Shown: positions 35,978 through 48,514, numbered from the stretch's first letter. The stretch: DNA of 64,000 nt from Galaxea fascicularis (GCA_948470475.1 OX419335.1:42309025-42373024); one strand, 5' to 3'. A program made the numbers and translations. The notes: generated by a model from the sequence alone, not told the origin.

Positions 35978-36697
35978 TGTCATGTTTTAATTTAGCTTTT
36001 TGCTTCAGTTTTTCGGTCTTAGTATTTCGTATGGTCCTAGTGTTAATTAACTAGTGTTAATTCAACGTTGTAGTGTGGTTTGTAATTAGAGATGTATTGT
36101 AACGTAGTCTGTAACTAAAAGCGTGTAAGTTAATTGTTCTTAAGTGTTGATTTAGCAAAGCGTTGCTATCATAGGATTGTACGGTATCGTGTTTAGGACA
36201 TAGGAGTGTAAGTAACATAGGAGAAAATAGTAACATAGCAGTGTAAGGTAACGCGTTTTACAATAGTTATGTATGTACGGTGTTAATTGCTAAACTATTT
36301 ATGCCTATATATAAATGTAAGTTTCGTGGTTACTGGCTGGTGGTTGAAGTGGAAAACAGTCGGTTGTTGGAAAGTTGACGAAAGAATTGAGAAGAGGAGC
36401 TGAACGGCCTTTCCTTGCTAAAAGACATTAGCAGACGCCGACCAAGGTTCAAGGACAAAACCCATTTGTCATTGGCGGTGTTTGTGGGCCTGAGGGTAGA
36501 AGGAAGAAGTTGAGAAGTTTTACGGAGAGAAACGGCGCGTCGCGTTGACTGTGGACCTAGCTGTAAAGGCAAAGAAACAGTTGGAAAGCAAAAGCTTGAT
36601 ATACCTTAAAGGGGATTTGCCTGCGGGGGAATGAAAAGGAGGGTACTTCGAAAATTTACCTCTCCCGGTTTGTAGTCTACTTTTTGATTTAATTACA
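35978..36697 (+). repeat. putative solo LTR
   Basis: Begins TGTCATG and ends TTAATTACA, with a TATATATAAATG box at about 36306 followed by a 390-base leader-like stretch without a conserved ORF. Resembles a retrotransposon LTR promoter. No target duplication is visible and I have no second copy to compare, so this is tentative. Confidence 0.25.
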
Positions 36698-38391
36698 CCC
36701 TGGCGTAGTCTCGATAGAAAACAGTAGAAATCGATTGGATGATTAAAAACAAATCAATGCAGTTGAACTGAATCCTTGTTGATATCAGAAAGAGATAACA
36801 ACAAAAAACTTTAACAAAAATATTTGAATTGTTATCAAAAAGCAAAGAAGATAACAACGAGAATATTTCTGATCCATATATATGGCTTATAAGCAATACT
36901 GTAACTTCCATATGTTTTGCAGTAGATAACAATTGCAAAACTCAACTTCTATGGGGAATTCAAAGTTGAGATCACTGTCTACGGACAAATCGTGTCAGCG
37001 TACGAATGACTTCGAACTTTTTCAGCAGTCGATAACAATCGCACACTACAACTGGTATGTGGTTCTATTTCCCGGACACTTTTCCTCTCGGTCAAACACT
37101 CCTCTTTGTCCTTCTTCTTCTTCGTAACATACAAAATCCATTCCAATGGGGAATGGCAAGTAGTCCACTATAACTTTCTATCGGCCGGAGTTGTCTCGTT
37201 TAGTCGGCAAAGCTAATATCCTCTTCAAAAAGTTCACCGACGCACATTTCATTGCTTCGTAAGCTGCATTGTTTTACTTTCATTGAAGTAATTCCTCTCG
37301 AAATACACAAAAAAGGTTTAGTTTGCGGAAACAGTTATCGCGTAACAAAGTTTTTCAGTTCGGCTTCAGTTTCGGAATCAAAGCCTGACCAAGGCCCAAA
37401 TGTCTGAGGAAGATTAAAGTAATACCTCGATAATATTTTGGGAGCTTATTGCAATATCGGGACAAGATGAAGGCCGAAAACCTTTGGAGAAACTCGCACC
37501 ACTTTAACAAAACGTTTACTGCCAGAGAACAGCAAATTACTATGGTGACAAGCCTTCGCATCTGCCATTTGTATGAATTGGTTTGCCAGGCCCGGGAAAG
37601 TTTGTTTCGGTGGTCACACAACTGAGGCATAAAGTTGGTTTGCATAACTGAGGAAAAGTTCTAACTAAACTTTATATATACTTGTCTTTCAGTTTAAAAT
37701 TAGAAAATTCATAACAGTGTGTAAATTTCATTGAAAAGACGAATTCATCGTCACGAAAATGCAACGCCAAATTCGATTGCCACGGACTGAACTGAATCGA
37801 ATCTGTTTACGACACGTTTGGGTTAACGGAAGTAGGTCAAATTCAAAAACAATCCGGGAACTACATACCGTAGTTACTGATTAAATCAGCAACGTTTTGA
37901 TTTCAGCGATTCTCAAATCAAAGGAACTAGTTTATTGACGCGCCGGAAGATTCTTGGAATGTGCACGATTTGTTTCTATTGATTATTCCTTGCGTAACTT
38001 TGAAAGCTTTATTTTAAGGTGGTTTGCCATAGAATTATAAGATTATCATATACTGGGTGCCCTATTCTTGATCTAAATTCAAATCACTCTTTTTTTATTG
38101 TTACCAATTCAATAAAACTGAGTGTTTGTCGATATTTTGCAGATAGAGTAATGCTCTCCAGTTAAAACTAACAAAATATCCAAGCACAAGTGTTCATCGG
38201 GTGTCTGAAGCTTCGATTTTAATTTCAGTTTCTTCGATGAAGCCTCCCGATATTTTCACGGAATAGAAAGACGAACAAACAAATATATGTTAACAACCGC
38301 AATAGCGGTTTCCCAAGAAAGAAAAAATAGCGGAGGGAAAGCCCTGCCAGCGAGGTTGCCAAGATCCTTTGCGTTTTTTAATTTATACCTT
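36698..38391. other. no gene recognised
   Basis: AT-rich intergenic DNA with short unassigned open frames (for example minus 37645-37355). Confidence 0.4.
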
Positions 38392-38455
38392 AAGGCCGAT
38401 ACACACGAGGGGTTAGCATACTCCAGAAGCAAAGCCCCTCGTGTGTATCGGTCTT
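38392..38455. repeat. short fold-back repeat
   Basis: AAGGCCGATACACACGAGGGG is matched, inverted, by CCCCTCGTGTGTATCGGTCTT across an 18-22-base loop. Probably a minimal MITE. Confidence 0.6.
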
Positions 38456-39921
38456 TATTCTTTCTTTATTACAACGGTATTTCCAGAGCCGATCATGTAA
38501 AATAAAAGGCCTAAAGGAGGACATGTGGTCGCTGGTAGTGAATAGCAACCACAATGGTTCAAGAAGAGTTGCGGAGTTTTAGTTTATTGCTAAGTATTCT
38601 TTTAAAATTTGAGTGTTCGACATGTACATTCTCTCCACCAATGGGTGCAACATTGCAAAGGTGGACATAATGGTACACAAGAGGTTTTGCGATGTGTCCG
38701 CCGTGATTTTGTTATGTCAGAACCCTTTCGGTATACCAGAATTCACGAATGGTCTTTGTTTATGTACATCTCAGATGGCCTAAAAAGGTACCCCTTGAGG
38801 GAAAGTAGCTTTGTACAGTTGATTATCTGGATTGTTGGGAGTACTCCCTTTCGATCGACAACTGTGATATGTATAACTGGAGGGGATGGGTTACAAGTCA
38901 ATTACGTAGAGCATAAATGAAATTGCTTTAAATTTTTGTTTGATATTTAAGGTAATCAATGGCTTTAAGTAAACAAATCTCGGGATTTGTGAAAGGTCAA
39001 AGAAATGAAAGTTCGCATGATTATAATAAGGATCGCGAATTCGGATACGAGTCTGCATAACCTCGCAAAGGACCACATATTACGTCGTAAATAGATCAAA
39101 GTGTGTCTACTGACATAATACTAAACATAAATTTGCTGTTATCAAGAAAGAACAAGACGCCAAAAGCGTTTACGCGGGATGTGTTGGTCGATGTTCAATA
39201 CAGTAACACTAAATTTGAATAGTTGCCCACAGTGAGAATCTATCTCTTCATACGTATAAATAAATGGAAATGTAAACAATTAGTAGAGTATTACAGGCAT
39301 CGTTCGATAAGTTGTGAGTGAACATACTGATTCGATTAGTGAACTCGCTGGTTCGATTCACGTGAACTCATTGGTTTGATCAATGGAACACTGGTTTCAA
39401 GCACACGCCAGCTATCCAATTATTCACGAGTCAACAAACAGGGAAATTGTTGGTTCGATCGCTGGCAAACACACAAGTTTATGTCATGGCAGTGTTCATG
39501 GTTCAATACACAAAACCAAAGCAACGTTGAAATGCAAAGGCGTTTTATTTTCGGCTCGAATAAAGCTACGCAAAGCAAAGCAAGCGAACTGCTAGGCTCT
39601 TGTATAGCACAATTTAGGTCAATTTATTGACTCAAATTGAGCACGTTTTTTTACAAACTTCACTGATCAGACTGATAAAAGTTTGGAAATACAAGACGAA
39701 TCGAAGGATATAAAAGCACGGCCGTGTAAATTCGCATCCAAACCTGCATTTTTTTTTTCAAAGTGGATCCCCAGTCTTAAGCAGTCAAACGAACTTCAAA
39801 ACCACACTTTCTGATCTGTCCTCGAAGAGGAATTTCTTCATCATTATCACCACGAAATAGCCAAGACGACCGCCACGTCAAAGCACATGGGAAAACGAGT
39901 CTACAATGTTCTACGTTTTGA
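38456..39921. other. no gene recognised
   Basis: Unassigned DNA. Open frames of 60-103 codons lack recognisable content. Confidence 0.35.
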
Positions 39922-40305
39922 CTACGTATGGCTCACAGAGATCGGAGACATTCGACATTCGTACCACGATTTCTCTTGCGCCACGTTTTTGAATCTCCAA
40001 ATATTTTCATTTGAAATGTAATATTCAATAAAACGGTAGCAATTACAAAATGTATAAAAAGCAGTTATTATCATTACAACCCACGTTAACAGGTTGAAAT
40101 CGATTACAATAACTCCGGTAAATCTTGGGGTGTTTTCGGTCTCACTTCGTGAGATTACTCCGAAAGCTTCCGAAAAGTCACGGACACTCTCACTCACGCA
40201 CCCGATGACATTATGGTGACTGGCATAACAGCCAGTACTGACCACAAAAAGAATTATTATAATATTACAATTAAAGTTGTTACAGAAATTTTTGCCGATT
40301 TCCAT
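39922..40305 (-). CDS. orphan membrane-protein-like ORF, uncertain
   Basis: A 127-codon ORF. The N-terminus resembles a signal peptide (NIIIILFVVSTGCYA, about residues 14-29), followed by a short polar segment (CVSESVRDFSEAFGVISRSE), a second hydrophobic span (LLTWVVMIITAFYTFCNCYR, about 73-92) and a polar tail. I recognise no family and see no paralogue in the window. AT-rich DNA produces such hydrophobic frames by chance, so confidence is low. Confidence 0.25.
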   Translation of the reverse strand: MEIGKNFCNNFNCNIIIILFVVSTGCYASHHNVIGCVSESVRDFSEAFGVISRSETENTPRFTGVIVIDFNLLTWVVMIITAFYTFCNCYRFIEYYISNENIWRFKNVAQEKSWYECRMSPISVSHT

Positions 40306-40699
40306 CGATTTTCTTTAGTGCCTTCGCCAGGTATACAGAAAATTTTAGTGCTCCTCAGGAGTTTCTGGGATCGTTTCCAGGACGAAAAGATGAAACAACA
40401 TTTACATATCCACAATCCCATGGAAATCTAATCCTTTGCGTTTTGCCAATCGGTTTCTTTTTAGTTGGCTTTTACGCATAGCACCAGAACCTAAACTATA
40501 AATTTTTTTTTCTTTTTTTTGTTTTCTGCCATCCATCTTTGATTAAATTTAGTGATTGCTTGCAACAACAAGGAAAAACAGAAAGCGTAAGATCTTCAGG
40601 AACGGCAAACCTTGCTAATAAGGGAGGGAAGACTTGGAAGACGGTGGGTTCATGATTTCTGAGGATGATAGGATTGAAGAATGGAATTCTAGTAGAATA

Positions 40700-41084
40700 C
40701 CGCCGCCAGGTTGCCTCAGTTGTAGAGAACCAGACTGTTGAGCGGAAGGTCGGGGGTTCAAACTCCAGACCGGTGCACAAACCAGGGTCCTGGTAAGATC
40801 ACTCTGGCTGTGTGCTCAACGTCTACTTTGGTTCAGATGATCCAGTCGGTGGGCAGTGACGTTAAGCTGCTGGCCTTGTCTCCTTCACCTCCCCACGTAA
40901 AACTGGATGGGGACGTAAAAGAACCCACACACTGATCGAAAAGAGTAGGGACCGTAGTTCGCGTTGCTGTGGTCTGCTCTCTCACACAAGGGTGGTTGGG
41001 CTGACCACCTGTCTCCAAGAGCCTCTGTTGAGTCGCAGAAACCTCCTTGGTAACCTCTTAGGAGTGCCACTGGGCATCGAGAAG

Positions 41085-41088
<4 letters not shown>
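40700..41088 (+). repeat. tRNA-derived SINE, family 2, copy 2
   Basis: Head TTGCCTCAGTTGTAGAGAAC with an A-box-like TGCCTCAGTTG and a B-box-like GGTTCAAACTCC at tRNA spacing. The body carries AACCAGGGTCCTGGTAAGAT, AAAGAACCCACACAC and AGAGTAGGGACC. The element ends in a CA microsatellite. Copies also lie at 35545 (minus strand) and 61740. Confidence 0.75.

Positions 41089-41089
<1 letters not shown>

Positions 41090-41116
<27 letters not shown>
41090..41116. repeat. (CA)n microsatellite
   Basis: About 13 uninterrupted CA units directly at the 3' end of the SINE, probably grown from its tail. Confidence 0.9.
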
Positions 41117-41117
<1 letters not shown>

Positions 41118-41275
41118 TCTTGTAAAATAATTTCATTGAAGGAATTTCAATTTCATAAAAGCAATTTCACTTTGATCTTCAAATAGTGTAAAAAGAGAAT
41201 TTCAGTTCAGGTTTCATTATTTTTCTACTCGGATGTATCCCACTCTTTCTAATGCTGTTCATTTGTTTTCTCTAG

Positions 41276-41362
41276 TGTTTTAGTAATACAACCGAGATAA
41301 TGGAGCAAGTGATAAATACAGCCATCAGGATAACATTTGGTCAAACACATTCCACTATGGGA
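41276..41362 (+). other. exon-like island with consensus splice sites
   Basis: Preceded by TTTGTTTTCTCTAG and followed by GTAAGATTTC. Contains ATG and 21 codons (MEQVINTAIRITFGQTHSTM then G). Joining to an acceptor-like CTGCCTACAG at 43662-43671 would give only 26 codons. It could be an exon of a noncoding RNA or of an unrecognised gene. Confidence 0.25.
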
Positions 41363-43687
41363 AGGTAAGATTTCTTTGACCTTGTTATAGGTCCTCTTTT
41401 TTGCGTTATTTTAATCAAAATATCCCAATCTCCCTGCTGTCCGAGTTACGACGACTCCAACACTGCATACATTTACTGCTATTGCAAGAACTGGGAGTTA
41501 GATTTGTTTTACACTGCGCGGTAAGGAAACCGGTATTAAAGACTTCATAGTTAAGCTTCTTTGTAGCCACATGGATTACTTTTACCTCGGTTTATAGTTG
41601 ATTTTCTTTGAGCTTTGGTAAAGAATTGCTGAGACGTAAACTAAGGACAACTCAACGCTCCTCTTTCAATATTTTCTTCCTACCGGGTCAGAAATTTTCC
41701 AGTCAGGACGGGACGAAGCTGGTAATTTCAAGCTGAAATATTGCTTTTCTTTACAAGAACAATACTTTGAAATTTGGTCACCCAAAAGTAAACTGCATAC
41801 CTACAGAACGTTCAGCCAAAACACCTGCTTCTGTAGTATTGCCTTCAATTCGATGGTGTCGCTTTTCTTTGAGCTGGTTTTTTGAAACTTGTAAGAGATT
41901 TAAAACCTATATACATTTGAACTTAACAAGATTTTTCGACCTTCTAGCCATTAACTTTCCGCAGGTGTTTGCGACTGGAAGGAAAACAGATTAATTTGGT
42001 CATTTTTAAGACGCCTAAAATCAGCAAAAAAATATTTTGAACACTTACACATTTCAAAACCTTTTATAATAAAAGCACAGTGTGATAAAAATTTAAAATA
42101 TCCTGCATTGATCGCATTTCGGAAAAAATATGCATAATTAAGCCCCATTTGTACGACATTCATTTTAGACCCGGCACTCCTAAATTTATTTAATTTGTTA
42201 TGTAAATGCAAATATGTCGGCATGCGGGCCAAGAAAATCAGGCGGACCGAGACCACCTCGAGAGGTGGTCCTGACCCGCCTAAAAAGTGACCCGCGTGTC
42301 AAAACGACATTTTGCCAGGCTTCAGTGACTTATTAAGTGACCACAAACTCAATCAGGGATGCGCAAATGTTGTCTTCGTGATTCACTGATACAAGTACAC
42401 ACAAAAAAAAAAGTTAGCAATGGTTATTCTAAATTCTGCTGTCGACGCGAGGTAATACAGGGTTATTGCAAGTCCATACTTTGGAGTAACAGCCTTTCAA
42501 ATCAATGTATCTTGACGAGACGTACCTTTAGAAATTTCATGGAGAAGACATTCAGAAGTTACGCGAGTTGGCCTCGAAAATTTGCATACCAAAGGTCATC
42601 AGGAAAACTTTCTTCGGCCATGTCAAACCAGGCGAAAAAACTGGGATGCCTACCGTACCTCTCTCAATCGCGGAGGGTTTAATGGAACTACGTCACGCTA
42701 TTTTAGCATATTATTAAAGCTCAAAATATGTCTTGCGGCCAATTGAGATCCAAAAATAATGGTCTAGTTTTGTTATTTAAGACTGTTATGACACTAAAAC
42801 TGTTTCATGTCGTCCGATGCTACCAATGCGGCAAGGATGGAAATGGATTGAAACTTGAAAAGGTTGGGCCAACTTTTTCAAGTTTTGATGCTATCTCGAC
42901 AAAAAAAACAACAAAAACCATATTATGGGTTGCTCTCTTTGATAAAATTAATTTGATATCCACCTCATAGTTTATCAGGAACATTGTTTGTATAAATAAG
43001 TAACGGTTTTGGAAAGCATTGATCCAAAACCACAAAATCGTCGTGACATAGCTCCTTTAAACAGCTGAAAATAGATCTCCATATCTTTCAATTCCATTCT
43101 ACTGCCGATTATTCATAAGAATTGTATCTTTCTACTTTGAGTTCCATAGAGCTTTACCTCAATTTCACTTGAAGAAATTATCTCTTACAAGTTTTAAAAG
43201 GATCGCTGGGAGCGTGACGCCATTGCTTTCACAAATCCTAACTTTTGTCTTCAGTTATGCATGAGTGAGTTGGCTCAGAGACCTTTAATTCTGCTGTCAA
43301 ATTTTGTTCAACCCAAGCAAATTATGCGAGCCGCTGTAAATATGCCCGGAGGCTCTTTAATTTAAGAGTGCTTTTCTTATTTCAGAGGTGTTCTTTAGAA
43401 ATGAACATCGAAAAAAATAAAAACATATTTTTGTCGTTTAAGTGTAGCGGACCACGCCAATACCATAGGCCCGCGATGGTATAGATGGTTTTGCGTCCTC
43501 CTTTGATGTGTTTTCAAATAATAGTGACTGGATGACGAATATAATCTGAAACCGTCAACTGTTGGATCTTTTTTTCGGCAGAAATCTTGTTTCTTGTATA
43601 CATAACTTGACTCTGTAACAATGCATCTGTCAGATCATACATAATTGACGCTTATGATTTTCTGCCTACAGGTTGAACTGGAAGTAG
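41363..43687. other. no gene recognised
   Basis: Includes a repeat-like stretch ending GTCGTGACATAGCTCCTTTAA near 43066 that may be the end of a DNA transposon; the opposite end was not found. Confidence 0.3.
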
Positions 43688-43897
43688 CTAAGACATAATT
43701 GATCCGGTTGGATCTTGGACAAGCCAAGGAAATGAGCAGTCAAGATCAGCAGTAAAGTGTAACCTATCAAGTATTGGAGGGACACGCTGAAGCTGTACAA
43801 CTACAATACCACCTTGATTGAGATACGACCGAGTTCTTTTAACCTGTTTGCCAGCCGGCAAAAGACTGTACTTATAATTTCTAAGAGGCTTTCCCAT
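43688..43897 (-). CDS. unrecognised 69-codon ORF
   Basis: Begins MGKPLRNYKYSLLPAGKQVK and ends FPWLVQDPTGSIMS. The composition is balanced and protein-like, unlike most short frames nearby. It could be an exon or a small gene. No family recognised and no splice support. Confidence 0.25.
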   Translation of the reverse strand: MGKPLRNYKYSLLPAGKQVKRTRSYLNQGGIVVVQLQRVPPILDRLHFTADLDCSFPWLVQDPTGSIMS

Positions 43898-45819
43898 AAT
43901 GATTACAGAAAGCGAAGAGGTTCAAAGGGTAACAGCATACAAGCATTTAAGGATTACAGCTTTGATCGAAGACGAAACTAATAGAGTTTGGTCTCTGCCC
44001 TGATAAATTAAGGAACCTTGAATTTACTTGTGCCACAACAGAACCTCAAGCCGTTTATTCCATACATTTTTTCACTTTCAATTTGTAAATATTACTTCTT
44101 AGTACTAAAATCTATTTCTTCGCATGAACAGCAACGGAACTTACAATTCTGCAACGAAATTAGGAAATATTTTGCGCTTTTACGTTTCATTCTTGTTGTA
44201 ATTTTCCAGCATTGCTATCGAGTTCTGTTTTCACAATCCAGGCTCGGCTAAAACCAAAAACCAAATAGAACATTTTTTACCAAAACTTTTATTTTGTGCT
44301 ACTTAATAGTTTCTTCTTCTCGTAAATACGTTTTTACGAATCTATTTCGTTTTTCTTGCGTTCCTACTAAATTCTGTTTCCACAATCTAAACTCGACTAA
44401 AACCAAAGTGCACTTACGAAACGTTTTGTCAAAAGGTTTTTAATTCACGGTACTAGACTCTTCTTCTCGTAAAAGGTTTCGGAATTATCTTACACTTACA
44501 GATCGCAATGATTTAATCCTTACAGTATTTTTGGGTCGTCGTCGTCTAAAACATGCATTCAAGATTGCAAATATATAAATGCAAAATAAGAGTTTCAGGC
44601 GTATTACTTTAAATTTCTGCTTTAGGTGATAATTTGCGATACTTGCTTTCCCCTTCTCGCGAGAAGGTATCCGGATTCTAACTTTTTTTCATAGATGTAA
44701 TTCTTACTTTCCTGAGGTCTTCGTCATCTAAAACGATTGAATAATGCAACAATACAAGAGATCCTAGCGCATTAGTTTTAAACACCTGTGTGTTCTAGAC
44801 TCACTAACTAGCAATGACAAAGAAGAAAGTTGCCGAAGTCCGGACAGGAGAGAGGAGAGAGAGAGAATTTGGCATAAATAGTACTATAGTTAACAACTAT
44901 TTTAGTCGTAGCACTGCAGCGATGTTTGTGATACCCCTGAACAAAACAAGGTAAGTGAACAAACTCCAATTCGAATATAGTGGCTTTCAACAACAGAATA
45001 ACTACCGGCGAGAAAATTATGAAAACAAAAAAAATTCGTCTTCATGGGACACTACCATAACATAGATTCAAATGGAAAATAAGTATATTTCCTTATTGTC
45101 TTCCGTTTTCCTTACGAACTATTTTTTTTCCTCCACTACAAACTTTCAAATAAGAGCACCGATTGTGAAAATGACTCGATAGCCTATAATTTATTATTTT
45201 GAAACCTGACACTCAAAATTTTCAAATAACAACACGTTCTTTATCCGTTTTGGACAAGATTTCATAGGCCTTAAAATACTTTTTCATAAGTGGCAAACCA
45301 AATTTCAAGGTTCCTGTTCAAACGAGTAAAAACACCCCAATTAGTTACAATTGGAACATACTATAAAACCGACAATGAAGTCAGAAATAAACTTTCACAA
45401 AAACTAGAAATATTTCCAGTAATTCATATGCCCTATAAAGGACAATTCCTGATATTTTAGACTTGAATGTGATGTAAATACAATACCAAATATGTAGATT
45501 TAAATCAGAAAGAAAAAGGTTAAGCTCTTCTCAGACTTTAATGAAAAAGTAAACATAAGATGTTTATTAGCTGCAGAACACGAAATGACTCTTATGTCTA
45601 GAAAATGTGGTAAAGGAAAATAAAGTGAAAAAATTAAAGATGACAAATAAAAAAACCAACCCTTCACATTACAGTCAGAGAGAAAATAAAGTGCTGCAAC
45701 AAAACGCGGCAAACTTGTCTGTCTCCTTGTTAACTTTATAAAGTAAAAAAACTTAAGTTGCAATGAATAATATAAAAAAGGAAAAGTACGAAAGGTACAC
45801 ATTGGGAGAGGAAGAGACT
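43898..45819. other. no gene recognised
   Basis: AT-rich intergenic DNA. Two short segments (about 44217-44278 and 44371-44440) share ATTCTGTTTTCACAATC-like and CTCGACTAAAACCAAA-like motifs, so a diverged local duplication is possible. Confidence 0.35.
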
Positions 45820-46314
45820 CGGAAGAGTGGGAGAGGGAGGGTGGGAGGTACTCCCAACCCTCCCTTCTTCCACTCGGAAGAGTGGGAGAGGGAGGGTGGG
45901 AGGTACTCCCAACCCTCCCTTCTTCCACTCGGAAGAGTGGGAGAGGGAGGGTGGGAGGTACTCCCAACCCTCCCTTCTTCCACTCGGAAGAGTGGGAGAG
46001 GGAGGGTGGGAGGTACTCCCAACCCTCCCTTCTTCCACTCGGAAGAGTGGGAGAGGGAGGGTGGGAGGTACTCCCAACCCTCCCTTCTTCCACTCGGAAG
46101 AGTGGGAGAGGGAGGGTGGGAGGTACTCCCAACCCTCCCTTCTTCCACTCGGAAGAGTGGGAGAGGGAGGGTGGGAGGTACTCCCAACCCTCCCTTCTTC
46201 CACTCGGAAGAGTGGGAGAGGGAGGGTGGGAGGTACTCCCAACCCTCCCTTCTTCCACTCGGAAGAGTGGGAGAGGGAGGGTGGGAGGTACTCCCAACCC
46301 TCCCTTCTTCCACT
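45820..46314. repeat. 55-bp minisatellite, nine units, G4 and hairpin motif per unit
   Basis: Units start at 45820, 45875, 45930, 45985, 46040, 46095, 46150, 46205 and 46260 and appear identical. Each contains GGGAGAGGGAGGGTGGG (four G3 tracts with 1-3 base loops) and the near-palindrome GGGAGGGTGGGAG / CTCCCAACCCTCCC around a GTA centre. Because 55 is not divisible by three and no frame contains a stop, long 'proteins' can be read in several frames on both strands; these are artefacts. Confidence 0.97.
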
Positions 46315-48095
46315 CGGAATTTATTCATATTTTAATTTGTGACAGTTTTTTTTAGTTTTAAGGACGGGGAAATTGAGATATTGGAAAGATAACTGTTAAT
46401 ATATGTACAAATTTAACAGAAATTGATGTGTTGCATGTTTAAAGAGGAAGTAATTTATTCATATGTTGTGAAGTTTTTGGGGGGAGGGAGGAATATTGGT
46501 GCGTTGTTGTACTAACCGCTCTGTTATGCAGTATTTCTAGGGTTGACCTTTGAACTCTTGGAAGTGATTAGCATATTTTTTCTTAAACTAAGGGGGTGGT
46601 ATATGTGAAATTGGGAGAAAATGGGGGTGAATTGAGATTGAAAGAAAGGTAAAAAGGTATACACATAAATGACAGTCTGTTAATGGTGAAAGAGGCACGT
46701 TATTGTGGTTGAGGACGGTCTGGGCTTGACGTAATTATTTACTTAAAATTTAATGTTTGAACCACTTTCAATATTTCACACTTATCCCTTATTTTCATTC
46801 TCCCAAGCAACTCTTCTTCCTTCCAAAAGTTTACAGGGTTACTGAAACCATTTTGTGATTCAAAGAAATCTTGGTGAGGCATTGACGGAAGTGATTAAAA
46901 GTACAAAAAGCAAGGCATTTACAGGTAAGCCCAACCCTCTCAATATATTGTCCAGGTGACTGGACAAACTAATCAGCCAGAGGTTATGTTGATATTACCC
47001 CAAATTCTCTTAACTAATGCAAAAACAAAGTTATAGAAATGAGAATTGATATTGGAACTTGGGAGTTACAGTTAATCCTTCTTGTTCTCAGTGCAAAGAG
47101 TCTCACTAGTTCTGTTTCCGTTTTCTTAGGGTTAGCTTGGGAGTCGGAATTCTCCTTTTCGTTCTCTCTCTTATGGAATGAAGTTAAATGGGTTGAACTT
47201 GCACTCTTTCCCCTTCTTCACAGGGGTTAGAGAAGGCCTTCTCTTCTTAGCGAGGGAGGGGTGAGAGGTTCTTTCATCATTAGTCCCCAGGGCATCACTT
47301 TAACATATTTGTGGTTTTTAATTAATTTTATTTTCCGAGTTTGATTTGCTCTTATGGTATTTTGGGTGCTGTCTCCAGTGTGACCATCTCTTTATTTTCT
47401 GTTTCCTCGTTAGAAAGAGCTACTTGTTTCATGTAACTGATTTATTTTGCTTTTTCACTTAAGTTTTTAAAACATTAGTTTGCCTAAGTACTGGTGGCTG
47501 TGGACGAGCACTTTAAATTTTAGTGCTAAGGCTTCGATAAATGGTCCTATACAACAATACGGCTGTGACTCGAGGTGGTAGCTGGGGACAGTTCTTTTGA
47601 GTATCTTGCACACGGAGGGTCTCCTGTTCCCAGTAGGAGGGGACTGAAATTGGTTCTACATCCAAGGACCCCTGTGCCAAGCTTTGTTGGTAAATCCCCA
47701 AACCATAGGCCTTTGGTACTTCCCAGTTAAAAGTAAAGTACACAGACACAGGGGATTGGCCACATCGCCCTTTATAGACTTTGTGGCAGTTTACTGTGAA
47801 AAGTGTAAACTCTAACAGTTTTTTCCGACTGTTTGTTCTTCTTATTGAGAGCGGACGCAAACGGAGAGTTTTGAAGATAGGCCACAAGCAAAACGAATCA
47901 ACATTGAAAACTTCAACTCTTTGTGTCCTACGGCTGTTTTTATTGCTGTCTTTGTGTATTTTTGTCCACATATTTTCTGACCCTGTTTCTGTTTATTTTT
48001 TGATTTTGTAGTTTATACCTTTGATCGATCACAGAAGTGCTCTTGGGGATGGATGGCCAGGGAAATGTATATTACAAACCAAAGTAAACAAATAA
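46315..48095. other. no gene recognised
   Basis: Intergenic. A segment 46841-46923 is bounded by GTTTACAG and GTAAGCCC and has a 28-codon open stretch (RNLGEALTEVIKSTKSKAF). It may be an exon of an unknown transcript. ORFs 47513-47971 (minus) have no recognisable content. Confidence 0.3.
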
Positions 48096-48480
48096 ATGGA
48101 TCTTAAAATAGGGTCTCTTAATGTAAGAAGATTAGGAGACAAGGCAAATCATCGGGAAACGTTTAATTGGCTCCGCTCGAAAAAGATGTCAATATTTTTC
48201 CTTCAAGAAGTTCATTGCACTGAAGAAAATAAGCATGATTGCCGAGCAGAATGGGGATATCAAGTGCTATTTAGCTGTGGCTCAAGCAAAGGTGCAGGTG
48301 TTGCCATTCTTTTTAACAACAATTTTGCCTTTCAAATTTCTAAAGCTTATTCAGACCCCGGGGGACGCTTCATAGTATGTGACTTTATTACAAATGGGAA
48401 ATTTTTTAAGTTTGAACTAGTGAGCAGCACGTCTGCGAACTCTAAGAGTTGTAAAACGATTTAATTTATCCAAATTTTTT

Positions 48481-48514
48481 GGGGCCCACAGTTTTAGCTA
48501 AAACTGTGGGCCCC
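48481..48514. repeat. perfect 34-bp palindrome
   Basis: GGGGCCCACAGTTTTAG followed by its exact reverse complement with no loop. Lies inside the inverted-repeat element. Confidence 0.9.

Noticed and set aside
36330..36572. Ser/Arg-rich 80-codon minus-strand ORF
   Set aside because: It lies within the putative LTR leader and resembles low-complexity coding by chance.
45500..46355. Six open frames of 157-265 codons encoding Pro/Ser- or Gly/Arg-rich repeats
   Set aside because: All are translations of the 55-bp minisatellite, which has no stop in any frame. Overlapping open frames on both strands are a repeat artefact, not genes.
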